From: JABLTI01 sp035528035 | Lineage (GTDB): Archaea > Asgardarchaeota > Heimdallarchaeia > JABLTI01 | Direction of reading: 5' to 3' | Length of the DNA: 64,000 nucleotides | NCBI GenBank assembly: GCA_035528035.1 | Contig: DATKZI010000039.1 | Location: forward strand, 1-64,000 | Shown: positions 36,990 to 46,251 of the stretch, piece by piece | Numbering within the stretch: position 1 is the stretch's first letter | How the letters are laid out: each line of letters opens with the position of its first letter | Notes under the pieces: generated by a model | The model's database searches: none | Told to the model about the DNA's origin: nothing | Seen by the model: only the letters and a program-made list of their open reading frames with translations | Made by a program: the position numbers and the translations under genes

Positions 36990-37778
36990 TTAATTTCCAA
37001 TTGAAATATTTTCATCTTTATTTATTATCGGTAAACCAAGAACAATTTCTATTTCATCATCAAATTTATTTTTAAGACTTTTTAATTCATTTAATTTTTC
37101 AATTGCAGAATTCTTAGCATTATTTAGAAGTCTCAAATACTTATTTTGATCATCAGATAGTTCCGTAACTGAAAACAACTCAATTGTAAGTGAAATTGTT
37201 TGTATATCATTAGCAAAATCGTGTCGCATATTTTTAGCAATATTTCTTAAAACTTGGTTATGATTATTTAAAGCTTCAATTAGCAAATATGATCTCAAGG
37301 AATTAACGGTGATATATCCTATAGTTTCAAGTAAAGCTTTTTCATTATCTTTAAAATCATATCCAGATTTTAAACCAATACAAAGAAATCCTAAAATACG
37401 ATTTGCTGTTATAAAAGGCAGTAATACAACTGTTTGTATAATATCAGAAACAAAAAATAGTTTTTGTAACTCTTTTTGATCTTTCCATTTTTCGATTATT
37501 TGTAATTGTTGTTTATTGAACCTACTTTGTAATAAAAATAAATTAGTTGGTGAATCTGAATACATATCTGAATTAACATCAATTCCAGATTTCTCTTTCA
37601 CTACAAGTTTTTCAGTAAAATCAAACATATAGAATATTGCTAAATCATACGGTAATTTATTTTTAAATAGTGCTATTGTTTTCTTGTAAATATCTTCAAG
37701 AGAATTAATATCTTGCATTGTTTGAGTAAAATCATAAAGAATTTTCGCTGCATTGATCTCCTTATTGTTGATTCGCAT
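36990..37778 (-). CDS. GAF-domain protein with HisKA-like helix but no kinase ATPase domain
   Basis: Residues ~15-165 have GAF-domain features (KLPYDLAIFYMFD, VVLLPFITANRILGFLCIGL). Residues ~170-240 resemble a histidine-kinase dimerisation helix with the motif NMRHDFANDIQ, in which H186 is the potential phosphorylation site. The protein ends at 262, before any HATPase_c domain, and nothing in the next gene supplies one. It may be phosphorylated in trans, act as a phosphotransfer module, or merely dimerise. The receiver-domain gene at 34077 is a candidate partner. Confidence 0.7.
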   Translation of the reverse strand: MRINNKEINAAKILYDFTQTMQDINSLEDIYKKTIALFKNKLPYDLAIFYMFDFTEKLVVKEKSGIDVNSDMYSDSPTNLFLLQSRFNKQQLQIIEKWKDQKELQKLFFVSDIIQTVVLLPFITANRILGFLCIGLKSGYDFKDNEKALLETIGYITVNSLRSYLLIEALNNHNQVLRNIAKNMRHDFANDIQTISLTIELFSVTELSDDQNKYLRLLNNAKNSAIEKLNELKSLKNKFDDEIEIVLGLPIINKDENISIGN

Positions 37779-37834
37779 ATTAATCGCCTTTTAATTTAAT
37801 CTATTCAAAATATTTAGTGTTTCTATCATAGATT

Positions 37835-39172
37835 TTATTCATTAGATAAATTATTTCCTATTAGAGCATTACTCGAAAATTGTTTTTCTATTTCTTTAGG
37901 TTTAACAAAAATTAGCATCAAAATTATGCTTATTAAGAAAAATCCCATAGATACTAGTCCACAATAAAAGTAACTCAAAGTTCTATCATAAATAATCCTA
38001 ACTATTATGCCAACAGCTAAAGCTTGACTTATTTGTCCAAAAGTATTATTGATTGATACTGCAGTTCCTCGTGATTGTGGCATTACCTCTGCAACAAAAG
38101 CATTATAGCTACCCATTGATATTCCCCCAAAGAAATTCAGTAGAATAAATCCAAAAATAGCTAATCCTAATGTTTGTGCAATTAAAGGAAAAATACCAAT
38201 CCAGATACCAGTTAGTAATGTTCCAATGAGGATAATCGCTCTTTTTCCTTGCTTCTTATCCGCCAACCAACTAAATAATGAATTGCTAACTAAAGCAGCA
38301 ATCCCTGAACCCATCAAAACTAAACCTGATCTATTTGTGGGCAAACTAAATTCACTTAGTAACCAAGTCGAGAGTATTTGTGTCATAGCGAATAATCCAC
38401 CACGTTGAAAAAGTGTAATGAAAAAGGTTCCAACAGCAAATTTATTCTTTAGTACAATATTTATTCGCTGAATATAACTTAGGTCTTCAGTAGTACTATG
38501 GTTATCTATTTGATTATCAGCTATCCCTTGCTTAGCTGATTTGAATTTTGGTATAATAAAAATTATCAAAACCACTACAGTTCCACCAATTATTCCCATA
38601 ATACCAACAGCCCATCGCCAATTGAGTAAAAGTGCTATATATGAATTAACAGGGACAATGATAATTGTTGCAACATAGAATGATGACATAATTATACCAA
38701 TTGCTGTAGAAATTCTTTCTTTTGGGAAATATTCACCAGCAAAAGCTATTGTAGCTGGACCAAAAAAAGCAGCTCCTATTCCAGCAATTCCTTGAGCTAA
38801 CCCCATAACCCAAAACTGTGAAGTAAATGTTGTTATAGCTATTCCTATAACAAAAATAAACATTCCAGTATATAGAATGATTTTGTAACCTATGCGTTCA
38901 GTGATTGGTCCTACAAAAATTGAGAAAAATGCTGCTGTCATATTATAAATTGTAAAAATAACTGCTAATCGCGATTCTGTCATAATGAAATTTGCTGAGA
39001 TATCAGGAACAATATTTGGCAATAATACTCCTATAATTGTAACAGTTGCTCGCATCGTAAACATTACTAAAAATAATACCGCTAATACAAGATATATCTT
39101 CAGAAAATCTTTCCATCTACTTTGGTTATTAGCCTGAATGGAATCATTGATATTAGCGACAGGTTTTTTCAT
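37835..39172 (-). CDS. Major facilitator superfamily transporter
   Basis: The 445-residue protein has about 12 membrane helices and the MFS loop motif GPITERIGYKIILYTG between helices 2 and 3. A hydrophilic central loop (KFKSAKQGIADNQIDNHSTTEDLS) separates the two halves, with a second loop WLADKKQGKRAIIL in the C-terminal half. The substrate cannot be determined. A VOC-family gene lies upstream on the same strand, only 17 bases away. Confidence 0.88.
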   Translation of the reverse strand: MKKPVANINDSIQANNQSRWKDFLKIYLVLAVLFLVMFTMRATVTIIGVLLPNIVPDISANFIMTESRLAVIFTIYNMTAAFFSIFVGPITERIGYKIILYTGMFIFVIGIAITTFTSQFWVMGLAQGIAGIGAAFFGPATIAFAGEYFPKERISTAIGIIMSSFYVATIIIVPVNSYIALLLNWRWAVGIMGIIGGTVVVLIIFIIPKFKSAKQGIADNQIDNHSTTEDLSYIQRINIVLKNKFAVGTFFITLFQRGGLFAMTQILSTWLLSEFSLPTNRSGLVLMGSGIAALVSNSLFSWLADKKQGKRAIILIGTLLTGIWIGIFPLIAQTLGLAIFGFILLNFFGGISMGSYNAFVAEVMPQSRGTAVSINNTFGQISQALAVGIIVRIIYDRTLSYFYCGLVSMGFFLISIILMLIFVKPKEIEKQFSSNALIGNNLSNE

Positions 39173-39189
39173 TTAATAATCCTCTGGAT

Positions 39190-39579
39190 TTATTTATCTA
39201 AGGGTGGAAAAGGGTTAAGAAAACACTGTATTTCAATCGTAATTCCATTTGGATCTGTGGCAAAAAAATTGTATATTTGAAATTTGGTATTTTCTTTGGG
39301 TGGGTTTTTTACTTCTACATTATTCTTCTGAAGAAAATCAAACCACTCATTAACTTCTTTTTTTGTTTCACAAACAAATGTTAAGCAAACAGAATTTTTT
39401 CCTTTATCTAGAAATTCATGTAAACAAAAACCCAGATAAGATCCTTGTGTAGTTTTAAAGATTCTACACAAACCTTGATCTACTACTAATTTACAATTCA
39501 ATATCTCAGTATAAAATTCAGTTGTTTTCTCAAGATTATCTGTTTGTAAGAATGTTATAGTTGAATTGAATTTTTTCAT
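39190..39579 (-). CDS. VOC/glyoxalase-superfamily protein
   Basis: From the ATG at 39579 the protein is 129 residues, one paired beta-alpha-beta-beta-beta unit of the vicinal-oxygen-chelate fold. Typical features are ITFLQTDNLEKTTEFYTEIL at the start and FFATDPNGITIEIQ near the end, with E/H metal-ligand positions plausible. A longer frame reaches 39645, but its first 22 residues (aromatic and lysine-rich) do not fit the fold and the AAAGGT before 39579 favours the shorter start. Substrate unknown; the adjacent MFS gene could be an efflux partner. Confidence 0.75.
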   Translation of the reverse strand: MKKFNSTITFLQTDNLEKTTEFYTEILNCKLVVDQGLCRIFKTTQGSYLGFCLHEFLDKGKNSVCLTFVCETKKEVNEWFDFLQKNNVEVKNPPKENTKFQIYNFFATDPNGITIEIQCFLNPFPPLDK

Positions 39580-39655
39580 AGCACTAATATACCTTTCAAT
39601 ATTATATTTCTTTTTAGAAAAAAATAAAAAAAAGGAATTTTTCAAGAAGAGCTAA

Positions 39656-40030
39656 TTATTTTTCAACTTCAAGTTCTTTTGTTTTGAAAATTCCTTTCAA
39701 AGGAGCCCATTTAATATAGGGATTTGCAAATAACATAAAGAAAAACAATAAGGGAAATCTTATTCCTATAAATAAATAAAACATCAAATCATTTAACCAT
39801 AAGAAAGTATTCAATCCCACAAATACCAATACTAATACTGCCATAATAATAACTAAAATAGACCAAATCATTTCCTTTTTCTTTAATGGTCGATGTTTCA
39901 CCCACATTACAATAGCAAAGATTGCTGATCCACCAAAAAAGAATGGACAAAACGAATAAGAAATTATATGTGTTTGTGAGTCGATAGTACTTGCAAGAAC
40001 ATTCAAAATAAATGTGATTAGTTCATACAT
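39656..40030 (-). CDS. Small integral membrane protein
   Basis: The 124-residue protein has three to four hydrophobic helices (about 5-22, 25-45, 55-75, 82-102) separated by short loops, with a basic segment KHRPLKKKE after the second. The C-terminal tail is charged. No family is recognised. It lies upstream of the VOC and MFS genes on the same strand with a 76-base gap. Confidence 0.55.
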   Translation of the reverse strand: MYELITFILNVLASTIDSQTHIISYSFCPFFFGGSAIFAIVMWVKHRPLKKKEMIWSILVIIMAVLVLVFVGLNTFLWLNDLMFYLFIGIRFPLLFFFMLFANPYIKWAPLKGIFKTKELEVEK

Positions 40031-40133
40031 CTATAATTTCACCAAATAGTATCTAAACTATGATTATTTTCATAATCTATTTAATTTTCTATTCCTAATA
40101 TTCAATAGAATATAGACTTAATGAGATGGTACT

Positions 40134-40805
40134 GTGATTGATGAATTTAAAAACCAAGATAAATTTGACACTAAGAAAGCAACACAAAATAATTACAATA
40201 AAATGAGCAAATGGTATGATCTTTTTGGTTCATTTGAAAATCGATTTAGAAGAAAAGGATTACAATTATTGAATGTTTCATCAGCAGAAAAAATTCTTGA
40301 AATAGGCTCTGGAACAGGGAGATCAATTAATGATATTTCTAAAAAACTTGATCAAACAGGAATGATACATGGAATCGATTTATCAAATAAAATGATCTCA
40401 AAAGCATCAAACAGAGCTATTAAAAGAAAATATTCAGATAGAGCATATTTTATTTGTGGTGATGCGGAACATCTACCTTATAATTCAAATATCTTTGATG
40501 GTATTTTTATTAGTTTTACAATAGAACTTTTTGAAGACCAAGAAATTTCACAAATTCTAAATGAATGTAAGCGAGTACTAAAGCATGAAGGTCGTATTTG
40601 TATAGTTACACTTTCAAGAAGGAAAGTTAATTGTATGGTCAAAATATATGAAAAACTGCATAAAAAAATGCCAAAAATTATTGATTGTCGACCAATTAGA
40701 ATTGATGATTATCTTCAAAGAACAAATATGTTGATTCATACAACAAAACAAATGATGATGTGGGGTTTACCTGTAGATATTGTTATAGCAATAAAAAATG
40801 GTTAA
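40134..40805 (+). CDS. Class I SAM-dependent methyltransferase
   Basis: The SAM-binding motif I is ILEIGSGTGRSI (about 52-63). It is followed by the acidic end of strand 2 (GIDLSNKMI) and the motif GDAEHLPYNSNIFDGIFI (about 110-127). It resembles UbiE/MenG-like small-molecule methyltransferases, but the substrate is unknown. The start is GTG at 40134. Its stop codon overlaps the 5' end of the longer possible frame of the radical-SAM gene, so the two are likely co-transcribed. Confidence 0.85.
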   Translation: MIDEFKNQDKFDTKKATQNNYNKMSKWYDLFGSFENRFRRKGLQLLNVSSAEKILEIGSGTGRSINDISKKLDQTGMIHGIDLSNKMISKASNRAIKRKYSDRAYFICGDAEHLPYNSNIFDGIFISFTIELFEDQEISQILNECKRVLKHEGRICIVTLSRRKVNCMVKIYEKLHKKMPKIIDCRPIRIDDYLQRTNMLIHTTKQMMMWGLPVDIVIAIKNG

Positions 40806-40858
40806 TGTTTTTAATTCAATTAATTGAATTTGGTTATAGATATATCAATGTGATAAAG

Positions 40859-41776
40859 ATGGTTGTAAAATATATAGAACAAGAATGTAAATCGATTCTT
40901 CATCGTATTGATAGTCCTCGATTACCATTCCATTGGGGAGCCAATCCATATAGAGGTTGTTTTCATTCTTGTCTCTATTGTTATGCTCGATATACTCACA
41001 GTTATTTAGAATTAGATCCGGAACATGATTTTGAATCAACCATTTTCATCAAGCGTAATGCACCTCAAATTCTAAGAAAAGAATTATCTCATCCTAAATG
41101 GCAAAAGGAAATAGTTAATCTGGGCTCTGTTTGTGATCCTTATCAACCAATTGAAAGAAACGAATTTATTACCAGGAATATGTTGAAAGAATTTAGAAGG
41201 TATCATAATCCTATAATTATCGCAACAAAATCTGATTTGGTTACACGTGATAAAGACATTATTGCAGAAATGTCAAGAGATACTAATGTTGAAGTAGCAA
41301 TTTCCATTTCAACTTTAAATGATGATTTAAGAAAAGAATTCGAACCTAGAGCTTCTTCTACCAAAAAACGTCTTCAGGCAATAGCTGAATTACGAGAGAA
41401 GGATATTACAGTTGGTGTTCTATTAATGCCTGTTTTTCCTTATTTAAGTGATTCCTTTGAAGAATTGGATGAATTATTTAAGGTAATTTCTGAAGCGAAT
41501 GCTAGCTATGTTATTCCTGGCATACTCTATTTGACAGGTGCAACAAAGAAGCGTTTTCTTGAGTTTATGGAAATTAAACACCCAGATTGGAATGAAATTC
41601 ATCAGGAATATTACAAAAATCGTTCACCACCTAAAGATTATAGGGAAAAAATTAATGGTTACTTTAATGAGCTAAGAAGAAAATATCGATTACCCAATGT
41701 AGAAACCAAAAAATCCGCTAAAATCATTGATCAACAACAAACACTAGATTTTTGGGTTTCCGAAGAAAAAGAGTAA
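40859..41776 (+). CDS. Radical-SAM protein of the SPL/Rv2578c-like group
   Basis: The radical-SAM cluster motif appears as RGCFHSCLYCYARY (CxxxCxxC), preceded by FHWGANPY. TDLVTRDKDII-like and VAISISTLNDDLRKEFEPRAS segments match the splB-related family that includes Rv2578c. The family role is not established. The frame is open from 40760, but the first 33 residues overlap the methyltransferase and do not resemble the family. The ATG at 40859 (MVVKYIEQECKSIL) gives a normal N terminus and 305 residues. Confidence 0.85.
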   Translation: MVVKYIEQECKSILHRIDSPRLPFHWGANPYRGCFHSCLYCYARYTHSYLELDPEHDFESTIFIKRNAPQILRKELSHPKWQKEIVNLGSVCDPYQPIERNEFITRNMLKEFRRYHNPIIIATKSDLVTRDKDIIAEMSRDTNVEVAISISTLNDDLRKEFEPRASSTKKRLQAIAELREKDITVGVLLMPVFPYLSDSFEELDELFKVISEANASYVIPGILYLTGATKKRFLEFMEIKHPDWNEIHQEYYKNRSPPKDYREKINGYFNELRRKYRLPNVETKKSAKIIDQQQTLDFWVSEEKE

Positions 41777-41777
41777 A

Positions 41778-41800
41778 AACATCCAAAAACGGATGTTATT
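41778..41800. terminator. hairpin between convergent genes
   Basis: AACATCC (41778-41784) and GGATGTT (41791-41797) form a 7-bp stem with a 6-base loop right after the radical-SAM stop codon. It sits in the 29-base gap shared with the convergent metzincin gene and could end transcripts from both sides. Confidence 0.45.
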
Positions 41801-41805
41801 ACAAA

Positions 41806-43716
41806 TTACTTCACATATTTATTCTTTTTGAATTTTCTATATCCAGCAAGCAAAGGTAGCAATATAATAATAGATATCATCTTAAAACCACTGAATTTAT
41901 TTGTAGATAAATGATTCACAATATACTCGTTAACATAAGAAATCAAATTTCGAGTTTCAAAAGCTAAAGAGGTTGAAGCATTATAATCCATTTCAATATA
42001 GTAGGTAGGTATTAATTCTAAATTAGAATAAATATGAAGAATAGTATCTTCTAATAATTGTGGTTTCTTAGCAGGATCATAAGTGTCATTATACAATTCT
42101 AACATGATTTGCAATTCATCTAAAGCTACTTCATAATTTGCATCTGTATGTGCACGACCAATAGCGTCTTTATAAAAAGAGCTAAATTGACTTGTTGTTG
42201 AGAAATAACTCATAACATCATCAATGAAACTTGATCCCCAACCAAATGCACCTGTATGTGGGTGAGGTAATCCAAGCGAATGTCCTAATTCATGGATCAT
42301 AACTGTTGACATTCCTCTTCTAGGTTCAAGAGTCGTAGTATTTTCAAAAATTGAATTCTGTGTACCAAGTAAGATTTCCCAACCCATACCGCCTAATCCA
42401 GCGAAAGATGTACCATACCAGCTAAAGGAAATATCATCTGTTAAGAAGAAATAACATGGCAAAACAACATCAGCTGCATTTAAATCAAAAGTTTGACTTA
42501 ATCTGTTTTGTAATAATGTAAAAAGTCCTTGCTCTACTGGTACAAACCTTCCCGTTAAAGATTCAAGTACGTTATTTTGTATGTATAGGAATATATCAGG
42601 ATAATCCATTAATTCAACCCAATCAATATCAATCAACCAATTGACCCATGGAAAATCATTATCCAATTGGTTCTGTATTCTATATTTTGAAATACACCAT
42701 TTCAAACTCTCTTCTGCGAATCCATTAGTAGTTAGATTATTTAATACAATCACTTGTAAAGAGACTGATTGACTATATGGTAGATTTTCATAAACAGGCC
42801 CTGAGAAAACATTACCAAGGTAGGAATTTATCCATTCGTTAAGATAAGTTGTTAATTTTTCTTGTCCTAAGGTTGTTCTTGGATCAAAAGTTTGGGTGAA
42901 ATTATCTAAATCGGGGTATTGATAAAATAATTGAGAGCCACTTCCACCTAAAGCTGACCATGTATTATATACGTAATCCAAATACCAGGATCTTGAAGAG
43001 AGATCTAAATAACAGAAACGATATTTTCCACCCCAACCAATAGATGCTCTCTTTTCGAGATTACGGTATCCAGAATACCACCAAGAAATTGATGTATTTC
43101 CATCCAAATCTGTACCATCTGTATCGTACCAATGTTCTAACGAATGGTCTGGTGAATCAAAATTAGAGAAATTCATTATATAGAAGGTATAACCAGGTCC
43201 AGAGGTAGGTTCTTCGTATAAATTTTCATAAAGGTATTCAGTTATATTATCAGCATCAATTGACATACCATCCCTTGGAATGAAAATATCTGATCGATTG
43301 CCTGATGAGAGATCTTCTTTTAATAAAGTGACATTGATATCATAGCCAGTCCCAGTTCCATTCACAGCAATAGTTTGAATATAATCCTCCAAATCTTGAT
43401 GAGAACTATTAGAAACATAATTATAATCAAAAGTAAAATCAATCCAAGGTAAAGGTTCAGTAAATGAATGTTTAAATGTACTAACAAGATTAGCGTTTAT
43501 AGCAGTCTCATCAATCAATTCTTGATCGAAGCCAATAAAATCAAGTTTTAAAGTTAGTGAGGTTCTTCTATTAGTAGTGCTTTTTGTTTGTAATAATGCA
43601 TTATCAGTATTTATCCCGATTCCTAAGGTATTCATATCACTTGTGTGTTGAAAAGCTAAAATTATTACAAATAACGATAGAATAAAAATACCATTAACTA
43701 AATTACTTTTTCTCAT
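41806..43716 (-). CDS. Membrane-anchored metzincin metalloprotease
   Basis: The zinc motif HELGHSLGLPH (about residue 500 of the longest frame) is the HExxHxxGxxH signature of metzincins. A methionine-turn candidate, DVMSYFS, follows about 20 residues later. A signal peptide begins at the ATG at 43716 (MRKSNLVNGIFILSLFVIILAF); the frame extends to 43800 but that extension does not look like part of a signal. The C terminus has a membrane helix (MISIIILLPLLAGY) and a basic tail (RKFKKNKYVK). It is therefore an outward-facing protease held at the cell surface. The long N-terminal ~400 residues have no recognised domain. Confidence 0.85.
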   Translation of the reverse strand: MRKSNLVNGIFILSLFVIILAFQHTSDMNTLGIGINTDNALLQTKSTTNRRTSLTLKLDFIGFDQELIDETAINANLVSTFKHSFTEPLPWIDFTFDYNYVSNSSHQDLEDYIQTIAVNGTGTGYDINVTLLKEDLSSGNRSDIFIPRDGMSIDADNITEYLYENLYEEPTSGPGYTFYIMNFSNFDSPDHSLEHWYDTDGTDLDGNTSISWWYSGYRNLEKRASIGWGGKYRFCYLDLSSRSWYLDYVYNTWSALGGSGSQLFYQYPDLDNFTQTFDPRTTLGQEKLTTYLNEWINSYLGNVFSGPVYENLPYSQSVSLQVIVLNNLTTNGFAEESLKWCISKYRIQNQLDNDFPWVNWLIDIDWVELMDYPDIFLYIQNNVLESLTGRFVPVEQGLFTLLQNRLSQTFDLNAADVVLPCYFFLTDDISFSWYGTSFAGLGGMGWEILLGTQNSIFENTTTLEPRRGMSTVMIHELGHSLGLPHPHTGAFGWGSSFIDDVMSYFSTTSQFSSFYKDAIGRAHTDANYEVALDELQIMLELYNDTYDPAKKPQLLEDTILHIYSNLELIPTYYIEMDYNASTSLAFETRNLISYVNEYIVNHLSTNKFSGFKMISIIILLPLLAGYRKFKKNKYVK

Positions 43717-43825
43717 TTTAACCCTATCCGTTTTATAAATATAAAGGACTATTAGTAATAGACTTCTAAATAAATGACCTATCGTTTTATATTCCAACAA
43801 AATAAATAAACGTTTATTTTAGTTC

Positions 43826-44677
43826 TTATATATGAGAATAGTCCTTAAGAATAATTGAACGTATTATTTCATTTAATTCTTGTAAGTTTGACTCAAGACG
43901 AGTATTATCAAATAACTCATTAGTACTTTCCAATTTTTCAATGAATTCCTCTAAAAAGAAATCGAAAATTTCAATTCTTCCAGAAAAATCTTTTTCATTC
44001 AAATCTAGTTTATATTCAATTATCTCTAGAGATTTATTCACTATGAAATCTGGTATAAGATCGGGAATCCCACTAAGAACATCTTTTATATTTAAAGGGG
44101 GAATTTTTTTGTGTTTTAAAACATAAGAAGCTTTGAAGGCACCCATTAAGGGATAAAGGTATTTTTTAAAATTAATCTTGCTTTCATTTCTCATCAAGTG
44201 GAAATTTTTTTTGCAAATATTATAGTAATGATGAAATAAAGCAATTGGTTTAAAATAACTATAAGCAAATTCTTTCAACACGAGAGGTGTTTCACCATAA
44301 TATGTTATTGGAGAAAGTAACCATTCAATTGCCATAGGATTTGATTTTCCAAGAAGTTCAGCGTATTTATAGATATGCCATCCCATAACATCATAAACTA
44401 ATCCAGCTTTTTCACCTTTTATTTCTTCCAATTCCCGATTGAACATTTTTTCATAAGTCATAGTTTGAGAAATGAAGGTAATATATTTTTCAAAGGGATA
44501 AACAAATGGATCATAATAAACAAATCTAATATCTCTATCACTATCCTTTGAAGGAAAACCATAAACTAAGCTACCACCTTCAACAGCAAAGAGAATTTTA
44601 ATTTTCTTACTCAATTCTATACTTTGACATAGCTTTCGAATTTTCTCTCGTTCGTTGTTTGAAATATATTCTAACAA
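43826..44677 (-). CDS. Predicted nucleotidyltransferase (COG3541/YcgL-like)
   Basis: The nucleotidyltransferase core has VEGGSLVYGFPSKDSDRDIRFVYYDP (about 31-55), where GS and DxD positions match the minimal polymerase-beta fold used by the YcgL group. The C-terminal ~150 residues are helical, as in relatives. The usual ESGS is VEGGS here. Related bacterial proteins are linked to RNA repair or end modification, but the substrate for this one is unknown. It is the first gene on the minus strand before the divergent glnA. Confidence 0.75.
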   Translation of the reverse strand: MLEYISNNEREKIRKLCQSIELSKKIKILFAVEGGSLVYGFPSKDSDRDIRFVYYDPFVYPFEKYITFISQTMTYEKMFNRELEEIKGEKAGLVYDVMGWHIYKYAELLGKSNPMAIEWLLSPITYYGETPLVLKEFAYSYFKPIALFHHYYNICKKNFHLMRNESKINFKKYLYPLMGAFKASYVLKHKKIPPLNIKDVLSGIPDLIPDFIVNKSLEIIEYKLDLNEKDFSGRIEIFDFFLEEFIEKLESTNELFDNTRLESNLQELNEIIRSIILKDYSHI

Positions 44678-44790
44678 ACAATCACCAGCAAATAATTACC
44701 GTTACATCATAATCTATATCTTGAATAAACCTTTTGATTTCATAAAAAAACTTTTTATAAAACAACACCTAAATTAAAGGGATTAATGAA

Positions 44791-44806
44791 AAGTTTAAAT
44801 CTCGGT
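44791..44806 (+). promoter_or_regulatory. possible BRE/TATA promoter of glnA
   Basis: AAAAGTTTAAATCT lies about 65 bases before the glnA TTG start. It closely resembles AAAAAAGTGTTTAAATCT found at 33203 and 33871, so it may be a recurring promoter shape in this genome: A-rich BRE followed by TTTAAAT. Confidence 0.35.
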
Positions 44807-44861
44807 AAATTCAGTTGGTTAACTCCAGAATATTGAGTATTTATTTTGGAGTTGAAAAAAA

Positions 44862-46160
44862 TTGGAACAAAATATCTCTAAAATTTTATCTGAAGTTGAT
44901 TATGTACAATTTCAATTTACAAATATCCTAGGACAATTAAAAGCTGTAGAAGTACCAAAAAGATTAGCCGAAAAATACCTTGAAGAAGGTTTAGGTATTG
45001 ATGGATCCTCTATAGGTTTTCTATTAACAGAACAAAGTGATATGCGAATAAAACCTGATTTATCTACTTTACAAATTATTCCATGGGATACAAGAGCTGC
45101 TCGAGTAATTTGCGATATTTATGATCTTAATGAGAGACCATTGGAATGTGATCCAAGAAGTATTCTCAAACGAGCAATTAATAGTGCTAAAATAGATTTT
45201 AATTTTGATTTTAAAGTAAGACCAGAATTAGAATGGTATGTAATGAGTCCAGATGGTGAACCAGCTGATATAGGTGAGTATATGGATGCACCTCCTCATG
45301 ATTCTGAATATGAACTTCGAAGGGAAATTGTCGATTATATGATGGAGTTAGGAACATTTCCTAAGATGCTTCATCATGAAGTAGGTCCTGGACAAATGGA
45401 AATAGAATTTGAGATGACTGAACCTCTTTTAGCAGCAGATATGGTTCAAACAACAAAACAAATAATTAAAATGGTAGCTTGGAATAATGGTCTTGTAGCA
45501 AGTTTTATGCCAAAACCCTATACTACAGAAGCAGGAAATGGTTTACACGTTCATCATATGCTCTTTAAAAACAATGAAAATATTTTCAGTGCAAAAGGTG
45601 GTGTTTCACAAACACTCAAGTATTTTGTTGGTGGATTACTAAAACATGCTCCGGGACTTACAGCAATCTTTAATCCAACAATAAATTCCTATAAGCGAAT
45701 AGTTCCAGATCATGAAGCACCTGTATATATATCATGGGGAATAGCAAATAGAACAGCATTAGTTCGGGTTCCAGGATATGAGAAGACTGCAAGAATCGAA
45801 TACCGTGGTGCTGATACCACCGCAAATATTTATCTCCTTACAGCGTTACTTCTTGTATCTGGTTTAGATGGCATCAGAAATAAAATTGAGCCAATAGAAG
45901 GAACTTCTCTAAATGTTGATCGTTTAACTAATGAAAAACGAGAAGAAATGGGCATAAGAAAAACACCAAGCACATTAAAAGCTGCAATTGAAGCGTTGAA
46001 TGCAGATAAATTTTTGTGTGACTTTTTAGGTCCGGCATTCATTGAAATCTATAATAAAATTAAACGTAATGAATGGGAAGCATATACAAAACATGTTAAA
46101 AACCCAGAATCTATAGAAGTATCTGAATGGGAATTTAATGAAATGTTTGAAAGAATATAA
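44862..46160 (+). CDS. glnA: Glutamine synthetase (type I)
   Basis: The enzyme forms glutamine from glutamate, ammonia and ATP. Conserved segments are GIDGSSIGF near the N terminus, MEIEFE, GNGLHVHHMLF, NPTINSYKRIVPDHEAPVYISWG and RIEYRGAD. At 432 residues it is near the lower end for type I enzymes. The adenylylation-loop tyrosine of bacterial GSI-beta is not visible, so it is probably of the alpha type. The start is TTG, supported by GGAG at 44848-44851. A 22-bp palindrome follows the gene. Confidence 0.96.
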   Translation: MEQNISKILSEVDYVQFQFTNILGQLKAVEVPKRLAEKYLEEGLGIDGSSIGFLLTEQSDMRIKPDLSTLQIIPWDTRAARVICDIYDLNERPLECDPRSILKRAINSAKIDFNFDFKVRPELEWYVMSPDGEPADIGEYMDAPPHDSEYELRREIVDYMMELGTFPKMLHHEVGPGQMEIEFEMTEPLLAADMVQTTKQIIKMVAWNNGLVASFMPKPYTTEAGNGLHVHHMLFKNNENIFSAKGGVSQTLKYFVGGLLKHAPGLTAIFNPTINSYKRIVPDHEAPVYISWGIANRTALVRVPGYEKTARIEYRGADTTANIYLLTALLLVSGLDGIRNKIEPIEGTSLNVDRLTNEKREEMGIRKTPSTLKAAIEALNADKFLCDFLGPAFIEIYNKIKRNEWEAYTKHVKNPESIEVSEWEFNEMFERI

Positions 46161-46187
46161 ATTTACAAAAAAGTTCCAATTTTTATT

Positions 46188-46209
46188 GTAAGGTACAATT
46201 GTACCTTAC
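46188..46209. promoter_or_regulatory. Perfect 22-bp palindrome between glnA and alaX
   Basis: Bases 46188-46198 (GTAAGGTACAA) are followed immediately by their reverse complement (46199-46209, TTGTACCTTAC). A loopless palindrome of this length is more like a dimer operator than a terminator hairpin. It lies 27 bases after the glnA stop and 43 bases before the alaX ATG, so alaX is the likely regulated gene. Confidence 0.5.
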
Positions 46210-46251
46210 CTCACTTATTTGTATTTAATATCTCTTGATTAAGTGATAAGA

